NCBI RefSeq assembly: GCF_018457165.1
Contig: NZ_JAFMNX010000001.1
Span: 1,488,001-1,552,000 of the forward strand
Reading direction: 5' to 3'
Length of the DNA: 64,000 nucleotides
DNA from: Tianweitania aestuarii
GTDB lineage: Bacteria > Pseudomonadota > Alphaproteobacteria > Rhizobiales > Rhizobiaceae
Shown here: piece by piece, positions 47,973 through 57,315 of the stretch
Numbering within the stretch: the first letter of the stretch is position 1
Layout: each line of letters starts with the position of its first letter
The notes under the pieces: generated by a model
What the model saw: the letters and a program-made list of their open reading frames with translations, nothing else
Database searches by the model: none
Told to the model about the DNA's origin: nothing
Made by a program: the position numbers and the translations under genes

Positions 47973-49104
47973 TTAGTCGATGTCGGCAACCGGTTCTGCT
48001 GCACCGCCATTGATCTTGGCCGAGAGCGAGGCTTCCATGAAGTCGTCCAAATCGCCGTCGAGAACGTCGGATGGACTGGTGCTCTCGTGGCCGGTGCGAA
48101 GATCTTTCACCAGCTGATACGGCTGCAAGACATAGGAGCGGATCTGGTGACCCCAGCCGATCTCCGTCTTTGACGACTCAGTGGCATTCGCCGCTGCTTC
48201 GCGCTTCTTCAGCTCCTCCTCATACAAGCGTGAGCGCAGCATTTCCCAGGCCTTGGCGCGGTTCTGGTGCTGTGAACGCCCCGCCTGACAGGCAACAGCA
48301 ATGCCGGTCGCGAGATGCGTGATACGCACGGCCGAGTCGGTCGTGTTGACGTGCTGACCGCCCGCGCCCGATGAGCGATAGGTGTCGATGCGAACATCCG
48401 ACTCGCTCACCTGGATCTCGATCGAATCGTCAATCACCGGATACACCCAGACGCTCGCGAAGGACGTGTGGCGACGCGCATTGCTGTCATAAGGCGAGAT
48501 GCGCACGAGACGGTGAACGCCCGATTCCGTCTTCGCCCAGCCGAAGGCGTTGTGCCCCTTGATCAGCAGGGTCACCGACTTGATGCCGGCTTCTTCGCCA
48601 TCATGCAGCTCGAGGATCTCGACCTTGAACCCTCGACGCTCTGCCCAACGCGTATACATGCGCATGAGGATGGACGCCCAGTCCTGGCTTTCCGTGCCAC
48701 CGGCGCCCGAATGCACTTCGAGATAGGTGTCGTTCGAGTCTGCCTCGCCGGACAAAAGCGTCTCGATCTGGCGCGCGGCGATCTCGCCCTTGAGCGAACG
48801 AATGGCAGCCTCAGCTTCTTCGATAACCGACTGGTCGCCCTCTTCCTCGCCAAGCTCGATCAAGCCGATATTGTCTTCCAGACCCTGGTTCAGGCTGCGA
48901 ACCGCCTTGATGCTGTCGTCGAGCGACTGGCGCTCACGCATCAGCTTCTGCGCTTCCTGCGGATCGTTCCACAGCGCCGGATCTTCGGCGCGCATGTTGA
49001 GGTAGTCTAAACGCTTGAGGCCCTGATCCCAGTCAAAGATGCCTCCTCAGCAGGCCAATGCCCTGCTTGATTTCGTCGACAATCGATTGCGTTTCCGCAC
49101 GCAT
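47973..49104 (-). CDS. prfB: Peptide chain release factor 2, with programmed +1 frameshift
   Basis: RF2 releases peptides at UGA and UAA. The gene is in two frames. Codons 1-23 ([20 protein letters not shown], then RHL) run from ATG 49104 to an in-frame TGA at 49035-49033. Translation continues after a +1 slip at CTT TGA C into [20 protein letters not shown]. The full product is 376 residues, the usual RF2 length. It contains [14 protein letters not shown]-related [13 protein letters not shown], the GGQ loop [16 protein letters not shown], and a tripeptide-region consistent with SPF-type recognition ([11 protein letters not shown] nearby). RF2 thus regulates its own level: when RF2 is scarce, ribosomes pause at TGA and shift. 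Confidence 0.95.
49032..49047 (-). promoter_or_regulatory. RF2 programmed frameshift signal
   Basis: In the transcript AGGAGG (49047-49042) is followed by CAT, CTT, TGA and C. This is the same arrangement as the E. coli prfB site (Shine-Dalgarno-like hexamer, 3 nt, then CTT TGA C). The stop and the shifted codon GAC (49034-49032) overlap by two bases. Confidence 0.93.
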
Positions 49105-49170
49105 ATAGTTCCACCTGCAAATCGTTCGGGAATGGTTAGGCCGGAACATAGGGAGGCGTCCCGCGCCTGT

Positions 49171-49204
49171 AAAGAAAAAGGCGCGCCGGATGAGCGGCGC
49201 GCCT
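49171..49204 (-). terminator. Rho-independent terminator after the PBP1a gene
   Basis: AGGCGCGCC (49179-49187) and GGCGCGCCT (49196-49204) form a 9-bp stem with an 8-nt loop. On the minus strand the stem is followed by TTTT CTTT. It lies 23 nt beyond the PBP1a stop and upstream of prfB. Confidence 0.85.
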
Positions 49205-49226
49205 GCATTCGGTTGATCGAGTGGCC

Positions 49227-51671
49227 TCAGTAAAGGCCGCCAGCACCGGATGTGATGGCACGGTTGGCGGACGGCGAGATCGTTTCGCGTGACTGCTCCG
49301 CCCCACTCTCGTCCATGCCAATGACCCAGTAGCTATCGGCCGGTCCGGTACCGGGTTTGAAAGCTTCCATGATCGTACCCTGCTGACCTTCGGTCGCGCG
49401 CATACCGGTCTTACGATCGATGGCGATCAACTTCATGCCTTCCGGTACGCGAAAATCGACGATCGGCTGATCTTTCAACGCCTCGGCCATGAACTCCTTG
49501 AAGATCGGAGCCGCGAGGCCGCTGCCAGTCGCGCCTTTGCCCATCGGGCGCGGCGTGTCGTAGCCCATGTAGAGGCCCACAACGAGATCAGGTGAATAGC
49601 CCACGAACCAGGCATCCCGCTCATCGTTCGTCGTACCCGTCTTGCCTGCAAGCGGACGGCCAAGCTCGGAGATCGTTGTCGCCGTGCCGCGCTGAACCAC
49701 ACCTTCCATCATTGACGTGATCTGGTAGGCCGTCATCGGATCGAGCACCTGCTCGGAATTGTCGATGATCGTCGGCTCCGGCTGATTATCCCACTGCTGG
49801 GCGTTACAGTTTTCACAAGTACGCTCTTCGTGCCGGAAGATGGTGTGCCCGTAACGGTCCTGAATACGGTCGATCAGCGACGGCTTGATCGACTTGCCGC
49901 CATTCGCCATCACCGAATAGGCTGAAACCATGCGCATGACGGTGGTTTCGCCCGATCCCAGCGAGTTCGAGATGTGTGGCGCCATCTTGTCGTAGACGCC
50001 GAAGCGCTCGGCATACTCAGCGACGAGATCCATGCCCATGTCGTTGGCCAGCCGCACGGTCATGAGGTTGCGCGATTTTTCGATACCTGTGCGCAAGGTT
50101 GATGGACCGCCGAAGCCACCACCATAGTTCTTCGGCTCCCAAACGGAGGTGCCGATCTTGATGCTGATCGGCCCATCCATCACCACGGACGCCGGCGTGT
50201 AGCCGTTGTCGAGGGCAGCCGAGTAAACGATCGGCTTGAAAGACGAGCCGGGCTGACGCATCGCCTGCGTGGCGCGGTTGAACACGGACTTGGCATAGGA
50301 GAAACCGCCGACCATGGCGAGCACACGACCCGTATGCGGATCCATGGCAACCATGCCGCCTTCGATCTGCGGCGGCTGTCGCAAAATCAGCTTCTTGATG
50401 TCGCCGTCCTGAGGCTCAACATACACCACGTCGCCGGGCTTAACGACATCCGCCGGGGACTTTGCAGTCAAACGCTTACCGTTGACGACATGGCGCATCG
50501 CCCACTTCATGTCGGCAGCAGCAACGAAGCCCTCGTCTCGCTCGGCCTTCAGCTCACCAGACACCTCCCGACCGGGCCTCATGCCGACTTTCAGGCCGTC
50601 CTTGTTTGCTTCGAGAACAACAGCCGGCTGCCATTCAGGCACGTCGCTCAGACCCTTCACCTCCCCAAGCGGCTTGCCCCAGTCACCTGCGATGTCGATC
50701 GAGGTAATCGGACCGCGATAGCCGCGGAGCGTGTCGTACTTGATCAGGCCATGCTGAAGCGCACCGCGCGCCATACGCTGCATGGTGGGATCAAGTGTGG
50801 TACGAACGGATAGACCGCCTTCATACAGAGTGTCTTCGCCATACTTGGCGATGATCTGACGGCGGACTTCTTCCGTGAAATATTCGCCAGCAAAGATGTA
50901 GGTGCCACCGCGACGTGGCGTGACGCCGAGATCGGTCGCCTTGGCCTTGTCACCGTCTTCCCGCGAGACGTAGCCATTTTCGACCATCTGATCGATGACC
51001 CAGTTGCGGCGCTCAAGCGCACGCTCGGTGTGGCGGAACGGGTGATAATTGGTCGGCCCCTTCGGCAAGGCGGCCAGATAAGCAGCTTCTGCGACAGTCA
51101 GCTCATTCACCGACTTGTCGAAGTAAGTCAGTGCCGCTCCGGCAATACCGTAGGAGCCGAGGCCGAAGAAAATCTCGTTGAGGTAGAGCTCAAGAATGCG
51201 ATCCTTCGAATAAGCCTGCTCGATGCGGAAGGAGAGCACCGCCTCTTTCACTTTGCGCTCGATCGTCTGCTCGTTCGTCAGAAGGAAGTTCTTGGCAACC
51301 TGCTGCGTGATCGTCGAGCCACCCTGGGTCGGGCCACCTTTCATGGCGACCAACACGGCACGACCAACGCCTTCGATGTCGATGCCCGGATGATTGTAGA
51401 AGTTCTTGTCTTCGGCAGACAGGAACGCAGCCTTGACCCGGTCCGGAATGGCCTGGATCGGAAGATAAAGACGGCGCTGGCGAGCAAACTCAGCCATCAG
51501 AGCACCATCCGAGGCATGCACGCGCGTGGTAACGGGCGGTTCGTATTTCGCGAGCACCTCGTAGTCTGGCAGATCCTTGGTGAGGCTCGTGATGTAGAGG
51601 GCCACGCCTCCAGCAGCCAGCAAAGCCAGCGCTACGCCTACACCAAAGAAGTAGCCGATCAGCCTAATCAT
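49227..51671 (-). CDS. mrcA: Penicillin-binding protein 1A (bifunctional)
   Basis: Class A PBP of 814 residues that polymerises and cross-links peptidoglycan. One N-terminal membrane helix (IRLIGYFFGVGVALALLAAG) is followed by the GT51 domain (FLSAEDKNFYNHPGIDIEG; GGSTITQQVAKNFLL; FGLGSYGIAGAALTYF). An OB-like insertion comes next, then the transpeptidase with RQPGSSFKPIVYS (nucleophile Ser of SxxK), EKSRNLMTVRL and GKTGTTNDERDAWF. ATG at 51671 follows GGAG. Next to it on the same strand is an amidase that splits the same polymer. Confidence 0.97.
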   Translation of the reverse strand: MIRLIGYFFGVGVALALLAAGGVALYITSLTKDLPDYEVLAKYEPPVTTRVHASDGALMAEFARQRRLYLPIQAIPDRVKAAFLSAEDKNFYNHPGIDIEGVGRAVLVAMKGGPTQGGSTITQQVAKNFLLTNEQTIERKVKEAVLSFRIEQAYSKDRILELYLNEIFFGLGSYGIAGAALTYFDKSVNELTVAEAAYLAALPKGPTNYHPFRHTERALERRNWVIDQMVENGYVSREDGDKAKATDLGVTPRRGGTYIFAGEYFTEEVRRQIIAKYGEDTLYEGGLSVRTTLDPTMQRMARGALQHGLIKYDTLRGYRGPITSIDIAGDWGKPLGEVKGLSDVPEWQPAVVLEANKDGLKVGMRPGREVSGELKAERDEGFVAAADMKWAMRHVVNGKRLTAKSPADVVKPGDVVYVEPQDGDIKKLILRQPPQIEGGMVAMDPHTGRVLAMVGGFSYAKSVFNRATQAMRQPGSSFKPIVYSAALDNGYTPASVVMDGPISIKIGTSVWEPKNYGGGFGGPSTLRTGIEKSRNLMTVRLANDMGMDLVAEYAERFGVYDKMAPHISNSLGSGETTVMRMVSAYSVMANGGKSIKPSLIDRIQDRYGHTIFRHEERTCENCNAQQWDNQPEPTIIDNSEQVLDPMTAYQITSMMEGVVQRGTATTISELGRPLAGKTGTTNDERDAWFVGYSPDLVVGLYMGYDTPRPMGKGATGSGLAAPIFKEFMAEALKDQPIVDFRVPEGMKLIAIDRKTGMRATEGQQGTIMEAFKPGTGPADSYWVIGMDESGAEQSRETISPSANRAITSGAGGLY

Positions 51672-51863
51672 TCCCACTCCAGTCCAAGGAAACCATGAAG
51701 CGCACCGGCACGAGCCGAGCAGAATCATGCCACGCAACGCTCGGTGCGCCGATTAACCCCGCCGATATGGGCAAAATACGGCAAACTCAATGCTGCCGCT
51801 GAGTTCTAGGCAAAATCGGGACAAAGCGCTTCGAGCGCCCTCATAGCACATTCTGAGGGATAA

Positions 51864-53096
51864 TTAACCTCGGCTACCGATGCGAGGACCCGCAAACTGG
51901 ATCACGGCATCCACAATGCCGCCGGCGGCCTTGGCCCGCCAAGCGCTGTCGAGCAGATGTTTTTCGTCGCCTTCATTCGACAGATAGCCGAGTTCGATCA
52001 GCACGGAAGGCACATCCGGCGCGCGCAAGACCCGGAATCCGGCCATACGGTGCGGGTTGTTGATCATCGTCACCGAGCGCTTGAGCTCACCGACCAGTGT
52101 TTTGGCGAAGCTCATCGAGAAGGAGTGCGTTTCGCGCCGGATCAGATCAACCAGAATATCCGCGATCTGGTGATCCTCATCCTCGATGTTGATGCCAGCA
52201 AGCTGGTCCGAAAGGTTTTCGCGTGTCGCAAGAGCCGCTGAGGCCGCATCCGAAGCGCGATCTGAAACGGTGTAGACGGTGGCGCCGCTGATGCCTTTCA
52301 AGCGAATGGTGTCAGCGTGAATGGAGATGAACAGATCGGCGTTCTTTTCGCGGGCGAAGCGCACCCGCTCATCCAGTCGCAGGAACCGGTCGTCGTCACG
52401 CGTGAGGATGACATCAAGGTTGCCGGCTTTGGAAAGCTGGTCGCGCAGCTCTCGGGAAAAGGCGAGTGTGATGTCCTTTTCAACCGTGCCGGACAAACCA
52501 TTCGCCCCGCCATCGATGCCACCATGACCGGGATCAACAACCACCGTGAAACGTTTTTCACTTGTCTGCGCTGTTTGGCCTTCGGCGTTCTTCGGCTGTG
52601 AAGGCGTCGTTGACCCGGTTGATGTCGCCTGTTCGGCGAGAGCCGCGTCAAAGAGCTGTTCCGAAGCCGCTTCTAGGTCGAGCACCAGGCGATTGCCGGC
52701 CTTCTTGTCATTCGCAAGCAGGTTGAAGTCGGCAATCGTGAACGGGCCCTTGGCGCTGACCACGATCCGCGACATGCCCTCGCCGATCGAACCATACTTG
52801 ATGCCGGTGATCAGGCCACGCGGCTTCAGAGCTTTCTCTTCGAAGCGAAAGCGCGCTTCGGGAAGGTCGATGACGAGGCGATGGGGCGAACGCAGCAGCA
52901 TGAGCTTGGGTTCGGCTTCGACATCCAGGCTGAACAGCATCCGCGTCTTCAGCGAATCGCCGGCAATGGCCAAATCCCGCAACTCCAGCGGCTTGGCTGC
53001 CGCCGGCTGGCCCATAAGCAAGGAAAGCGTGAGCCCAGCAGCTATCATTGCCCGGGCGGCCATGGTGCGGACGTTCTCGGAAATGCGGAAGTTCAT
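51864..53096 (-). CDS. N-acetylmuramoyl-L-alanine amidase with AMIN domain
   Basis: A 410-residue periplasmic zinc amidase (Amidase_3), AmiC-like, that removes stem peptides during daughter-cell separation. Signal peptide at 12-34 (MAARAMIAAGLTLSLLMGQP). The AMIN domain, for septal targeting, spans about 36-145 and includes RSPHRLVIDLPEARF. The catalytic domain carries zinc ligands in VVDPGHGGIDGG, DLFISIHADT and the C-terminal SVLIELGYLSNEGDE. A central helix (roughly 285-330) probably blocks the site until activated; the M23 protein at 46680 is a possible activator. It is divergent from rne across 658 nt. Confidence 0.95.
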   Translation of the reverse strand: MNFRISENVRTMAARAMIAAGLTLSLLMGQPAAAKPLELRDLAIAGDSLKTRMLFSLDVEAEPKLMLLRSPHRLVIDLPEARFRFEEKALKPRGLITGIKYGSIGEGMSRIVVSAKGPFTIADFNLLANDKKAGNRLVLDLEAASEQLFDAALAEQATSTGSTTPSQPKNAEGQTAQTSEKRFTVVVDPGHGGIDGGANGLSGTVEKDITLAFSRELRDQLSKAGNLDVILTRDDDRFLRLDERVRFAREKNADLFISIHADTIRLKGISGATVYTVSDRASDAASAALATRENLSDQLAGINIEDEDHQIADILVDLIRRETHSFSMSFAKTLVGELKRSVTMINNPHRMAGFRVLRAPDVPSVLIELGYLSNEGDEKHLLDSAWRAKAAGGIVDAVIQFAGPRIGSRG

Positions 53097-53754
53097 ACGC
53101 CCCTCGTCGCCTGCCGCAGGTGAAGTTCAAGCTCTCGTCGAGCACGAAAACGGCACAGTTTGGGCCGCCACCCAGCCGTCGATAGTTAAGCACAGGTAAT
53201 TCAAGCTGGTTAAGCAAGCGTTGCCTCACCATACAGGCGTACCCATATGAAACAGGTCGGCAAAAAAGGTTGCTTTAGGATAACCCAAACCATACAAGCG
53301 AAGCTGGGTAACAGCTATGTCGGTCCTGTTTTGGATCGCCTGCAAGCTAGGTTCGCGTGACGTACACGCATCCGTCGTACGCCGTGAGCCACGCCGCAAG
53401 GCGGGCAATAGGCGTCGTTTTTGCCCCAACGTATTTCGGCTCGGCATCTCGATTTCATGAGGCCGGGTTTGAGGAAAACGGCTGGAGTTTTTCTGAGCCG
53501 GCTCTTTAGAGCGAACAAGCTGGTCCGACACCCTGTCGGGCTCGATTTAATCTTTTCGCGAGGAACGCGATTGGTCTGCGCATACCAGGTCCCCTCCGTT
53601 GAAAACCGCGCCACTTTGGCTGCGGTTGGAGCCGACCATGCGTACCGATTGGTGATCGTGGACGTGACAATATCCGGCACACGCGTGCCGTCCAGCCAGG
53701 AAGATCCGCCTTTGAGGGCGTCCCGGTGGCCGGCTGCCGGGGAGATCTTTAACT
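53097..53754. other. 658-nt divergent intergenic region, rne leader
   Basis: No convincing gene is seen. The region should contain the amidase promoter (minus) and the rne promoter with a long 5' leader (plus). Two perfect short hairpins lie in the rne half: CCGACA-CCC-TGTCGG (53525-53539) followed by an AT-rich stretch, and TCGCG-AGGAA-CGCGA (53556-53570). RNase E is autoregulated through its leader in other bacteria, which makes structures here of interest. A GGGGAG lies about 10 nt before the rne ATG. Confidence 0.5.
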
Positions 53755-56700
53755 ATGCCCAACAAGATGCTGATCGACGCCTCCCACCCGGAGGAAACAC
53801 GGGTCGTCGTCACCCGCGGTAATCGGATCGAAGAGTTCGACTTCGAATCGCAGGATAAGAAACAGCTTCGCGGAAACATCTATCTCGCCCGCGTGACGCG
53901 GGTTGAGCCGTCGCTCCAGGCGGCCTTCGTGGAATATGGCGGCAATCGCCACGGCTTCCTCGCCTTCAGCGAAATCCACCCTGACTATTACCAGATCCCG
54001 CTTGCAGATCGTCAGGCTCTTCTGCGCGCTGACGCGGAAGAAGCAGAAGCTGAGGAAAAGGAAGACGAGGAAGAGCGCTCCGGCGGACGTCGTCGTCGCA
54101 GCCGCAACGGCAAGAATCGTCATCGCGATGACGATCGTAAAGCCTCGTCCAATGAGTCCGAGAAAGACAAGGACGAAAATCAGGATCCAACGGTCGAGAA
54201 CGGCGGCTCGCTCGCCGAGATCGAGATGCTGGAAAGCGCGTCTTTCCTGTCGAATTCCTTCAGCCCGGCAGCACTGGCGGAAGCTGAGAAGAACGCTGCC
54301 GCTGACGAACGTCACGGCGATGCATCTGACGAACAGCGCGCTGACGCGCAGGACAATGCGGAACGCAACAGCCAGGATGCCGATCGCAGCAACGACGTCT
54401 CCGTTGCAAACGACGAATCCCAGAGCGCAGAAGACGAAGACGAGACGAACTCGTCATCCGGCGGCTCCGGTCCGGCTATGCCGTCTGCCATCGAAGGCGA
54501 CGTCGTTTCGGAAGATGTAACGGACGCGTCTGAGGGCACCTCTGGCAAACGCCATGGTCGGACGTCCAACGGTTCTTCCGCCGATGATCACAGCCACGAT
54601 GACGACGACTCGGAAGGCGACGACGATGTTGAGTCGGTCGGCGCGGAAGACGCCATCGAGGAAGCGCAGCCGCGTCGCCGCGCCAACCGCCGTCAGTACA
54701 AGATCCAGGAAGTTATCAAGCGCCGCCAGATCCTGCTGGTTCAGGTCGTCAAGGAAGAGCGCGGCAACAAGGGTGCTGCTCTCACCACCTACCTGTCGCT
54801 GGCCGGCCGCTATTCCGTTCTGATGCCGAATACGGCACGCGGCGGTGGTATCTCGCGCAAGATCACCAACATCCAGGATCGCAAGCGCCTTAAGGATGTC
54901 GTGAAGGAGCTCGAAGTGCCGCAGGGCATGGGTGTGATCCTCCGTACGGCCGGCGAAAGCCGAACGAAGGCCGAGATTCGCCGTGACTATGAATATCTGA
55001 TGCGCATGTGGGAGAACGTCCGCACGCTCACGCTGCAGTCAACGGCCCCTGCCCTCGTTTACGAGGAAGGCTCTCTGATCAAGCGATCGGTGCGCGATCT
55101 CTATAACAAGGACATCAGTGAAATTCAGGTGGCCGGCGAAGAAGGATATCGCGAGGCCAAGGACTTCATGCGCATGCTGATGCCGAGCCACGCCAAGGTG
55201 GTTCAGCCTTATCGCGACACGGTCCAGATTTTCGCCCGCAACGGCATCGAAGCACAGCTCGATCGCATGCTGCAGCCGCAGGTGAACCTGAAGTCGGGCG
55301 GCTACATCATCATCAACCAGACGGAAGCGCTGGTTGCGATCGACGTGAACTCGGGTCGCTCTACGAAGGAGCATTCGATCGAAGACACGGCGCTGCAGAC
55401 CAATCTGGAAGCAGCGGACGAAGTCGCACGTCAGCTTCGTTTGCGCGATCTCGCCGGTTTGATCGTTGTCGACTTCATCGACATGGAGGAGAACCGCAAC
55501 AACCGAGCCGTTGAAAAGCGCATGAAAGATGCGCTGAAGAACGACCGCGCGCGCATTCAGGTTGGTCGCATCTCGCATTTCGGCTTGCTGGAAATGTCGC
55601 GTCAGCGCATCCGCGCCAGCGTGCTGGAATCCACGACGCAGACCTGTCCGCATTGCGGCGGCACCGGTCACATCCGCTCCGAATCCTCTGTCGGGCTGCA
55701 TGTGATCCGCGGCATCGAGGAGTACCTCCTCAAGGACAATCGCTCGCACATCACGGTTCGCACGCCTGCATCGACGGCGCTCTATGTGCTGAACCACAAG
55801 CGCTCGACCCTTGTAGACATGGAGAAGCGCTTCGGTGTCACCATTGAGGTTGAGGCCGATGAAACCCTGGGCTCGCAGCACTATGCGATCACCCGCGGTG
55901 CGGCCGTAGAGAACCCGGTGATCATTGCACCGCCGAGCTACGAACCGGTGGTCGACGAACTCGATGACGAGCCGATGCAGCCTTTCGACGAAGTCGAAGA
56001 TGAGGTTGTAGAAACCGAGGCGGAGAGCCGCGATGAAGGCGAAGCGAAAGAAGGCGAGCGTGACAACGATCGTAAGCGCAAGCGCCGTCGTCGCCGTCGT
56101 GGTGGACGCGATCGCGACGCTGAAAATGCTGTAACGCCTGCATCTACTGGCGATCACGGCCTGGCGTCCAACGCCGATGAAGCTCCGGCTGCCGATGAGG
56201 ATGCCGCCGTTGGTGCCGAACCTGTTGAGCCGGAAGCGGATGCTGACGGCGACAACAAGAAGCGCCGGCGTGGCAAGCGTGGTGGTCGTCGCAATCGTCG
56301 TGAAGACGGCGATGAAAGCGTTGCGGCGCAGGATGGTGGCGAGGCTGAGAAGGCTGCGGTGTCGGATGTTCAGCAGACCGATGAAGCGGCTGTAGCGGCT
56401 GAAGCGGTAGCTGGGATCGATTCGACTGCCGAAGTTCAGTCTGCCGAAGAAGCAAAGCCTGAGACGGCCCAGAATTCGCCGGAAGATCAGGCACTTGCGG
56501 TTGATCTGCCGACGGAACAGGCCGCTGCTGAAGCCATGACGGGCGACGCGGTTGCGGCTCCTGAAGAGGCCCCTGCTCCGGCCAAGCGGCCGCGTGCAAG
56601 GCGCAGCAAGAAGGCGATTGCTGCGGAAGAGGCTGCAGCGGCAGCAGCGGCGGAAGTCGTTGAGAACGCTGCAGAACCTGCCGCTGAAAATGCGTCGACG

Positions 56701-56940
56701 CCAACTGCAGAAGAAGCACCGGAGGCCCAGCCCGCTCCATCCGAGCAGGCCGCAGAACCGGAAGCTTCGGTTCAGGTTGAAGAGCCCACGGAAGAGCCGG
56801 CTCGTCGGTCGCGCCGTCGCACAACGGGCACGGAAGAGCCGGTTGAACCGGTGGTTACGTCCACGGGTCCAAGCGAGACTGCGGACGAAGCACCGGCACC
56901 GCGCAAGGGTGGCTGGTGGCAGCGCAAGAGCTTTTTCTAA
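53755..56940 (+). CDS. rne: Ribonuclease E
   Basis: Essential endonuclease for mRNA decay and rRNA/tRNA processing, and scaffold of the degradosome. The 1061-residue protein has an S1 domain split by an acidic, low-complexity insert of about 230 residues (from about 80 to 310). Sensor and DNase-I-like domains follow, with Asp530 (VAIDVNSGRS) and Asp573 (VVDFIDMEENRNN), which align with E. coli Asp303 and Asp346. The zinc link is CPHC (Cys631, Cys634). The C-terminal half is disordered, with arginine-rich RNA-binding patches (KRKRRRRRRGGRDRD; KKRRRGKRGGRRNRR), Ala/Glu-rich linkers and the terminal GGWWQRKSFF motif. A terminator follows. Confidence 0.97.
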   Translation: MPNKMLIDASHPEETRVVVTRGNRIEEFDFESQDKKQLRGNIYLARVTRVEPSLQAAFVEYGGNRHGFLAFSEIHPDYYQIPLADRQALLRADAEEAEAEEKEDEEERSGGRRRRSRNGKNRHRDDDRKASSNESEKDKDENQDPTVENGGSLAEIEMLESASFLSNSFSPAALAEAEKNAAADERHGDASDEQRADAQDNAERNSQDADRSNDVSVANDESQSAEDEDETNSSSGGSGPAMPSAIEGDVVSEDVTDASEGTSGKRHGRTSNGSSADDHSHDDDDSEGDDDVESVGAEDAIEEAQPRRRANRRQYKIQEVIKRRQILLVQVVKEERGNKGAALTTYLSLAGRYSVLMPNTARGGGISRKITNIQDRKRLKDVVKELEVPQGMGVILRTAGESRTKAEIRRDYEYLMRMWENVRTLTLQSTAPALVYEEGSLIKRSVRDLYNKDISEIQVAGEEGYREAKDFMRMLMPSHAKVVQPYRDTVQIFARNGIEAQLDRMLQPQVNLKSGGYIIINQTEALVAIDVNSGRSTKEHSIEDTALQTNLEAADEVARQLRLRDLAGLIVVDFIDMEENRNNRAVEKRMKDALKNDRARIQVGRISHFGLLEMSRQRIRASVLESTTQTCPHCGGTGHIRSESSVGLHVIRGIEEYLLKDNRSHITVRTPASTALYVLNHKRSTLVDMEKRFGVTIEVEADETLGSQHYAITRGAAVENPVIIAPPSYEPVVDELDDEPMQPFDEVEDEVVETEAESRDEGEAKEGERDNDRKRKRRRRRRGGRDRDAENAVTPASTGDHGLASNADEAPAADEDAAVGAEPVEPEADADGDNKKRRRGKRGGRRNRREDGDESVAAQDGGEAEKAAVSDVQQTDEAAVAAEAVAGIDSTAEVQSAEEAKPETAQNSPEDQALAVDLPTEQAAAEAMTGDAVAAPEEAPAPAKRPRARRSKKAIAAEEAAAAAAAEVVENAAEPAAENASTPTAEEAPEAQPAPSEQAAEPEASVQVEEPTEEPARRSRRRTTGTEEPVEPVVTSTGPSETADEAPAPRKGGWWQRKSFF

Positions 56941-57315
56941 GCATCTGGCAGCGTGGAACGCGCGTTCTGTAACGCAGAATAAGCAAATGGCCGGGGCATT
57001 TCCCGGCCATTTGCGCATTTGGCTGAGCGTTTTGCGGCGAAAACGGGACTTGGTCGCGCTGGCTTGGTGATGACTGGGCTTGCCAGTTGATCCCCGCCAA
57101 AAACAAAGACGATCAAGTTTGATGCATTAGGCACTTCTAAGAAGAAGACATCAGCGAACTTGACATCGACACGGAACGAGACGCTCTCGTCAGCCGCGTC
57201 TCATATCATCGTCATCGCAGTCAGGCAGATCGGCAAAGTGCAACGAATAAATCGATGCACGTCTCCCACGATCCCGCATCAGGATCCGGACCGAATCACA
57301 GCAACTTCGATGACA
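56941..57315. other. 375-nt gap between rne and the aminotransferase gene
   Basis: Apart from the rne terminator at 56985-57012, I see no gene or RNA here. A short inverted repeat ACGAGA-CGC-TCTCGT lies near 57175 and has no U-tract. The two flanking genes converge, so no promoter is needed. Confidence 0.5.
56985..57012 (+). terminator. Terminator after rne
   Basis: AAATGGCCGGG (56985-56995) and CCCGGCCATTT (57002-57012) form a perfect 11-bp stem around a 6-nt loop. The closing T-run is short, so efficiency is uncertain, but position 45 nt after the rne stop fits. Confidence 0.75.

Noticed and set aside
48995-49104. prfB as a broken gene or sequencing error
   Set aside because: The stop sits exactly in the known RF2 frameshift context, and the shifted frame resumes with RF2 sequence, so it is programmed.
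51826-51838. GCGCT-TCG-AGCGC hairpin as a terminator of the amidase gene
   Set aside because: The stem is only 5 bp and the following T-run is interrupted (TTTGT), so support is too weak to list.
55039-57018. 659-codon open frame antisense to rne
   Set aside because: Low-complexity Arg/Phe/Leu composition is the complement of the conserved rne coding; it also runs through the rne terminator.
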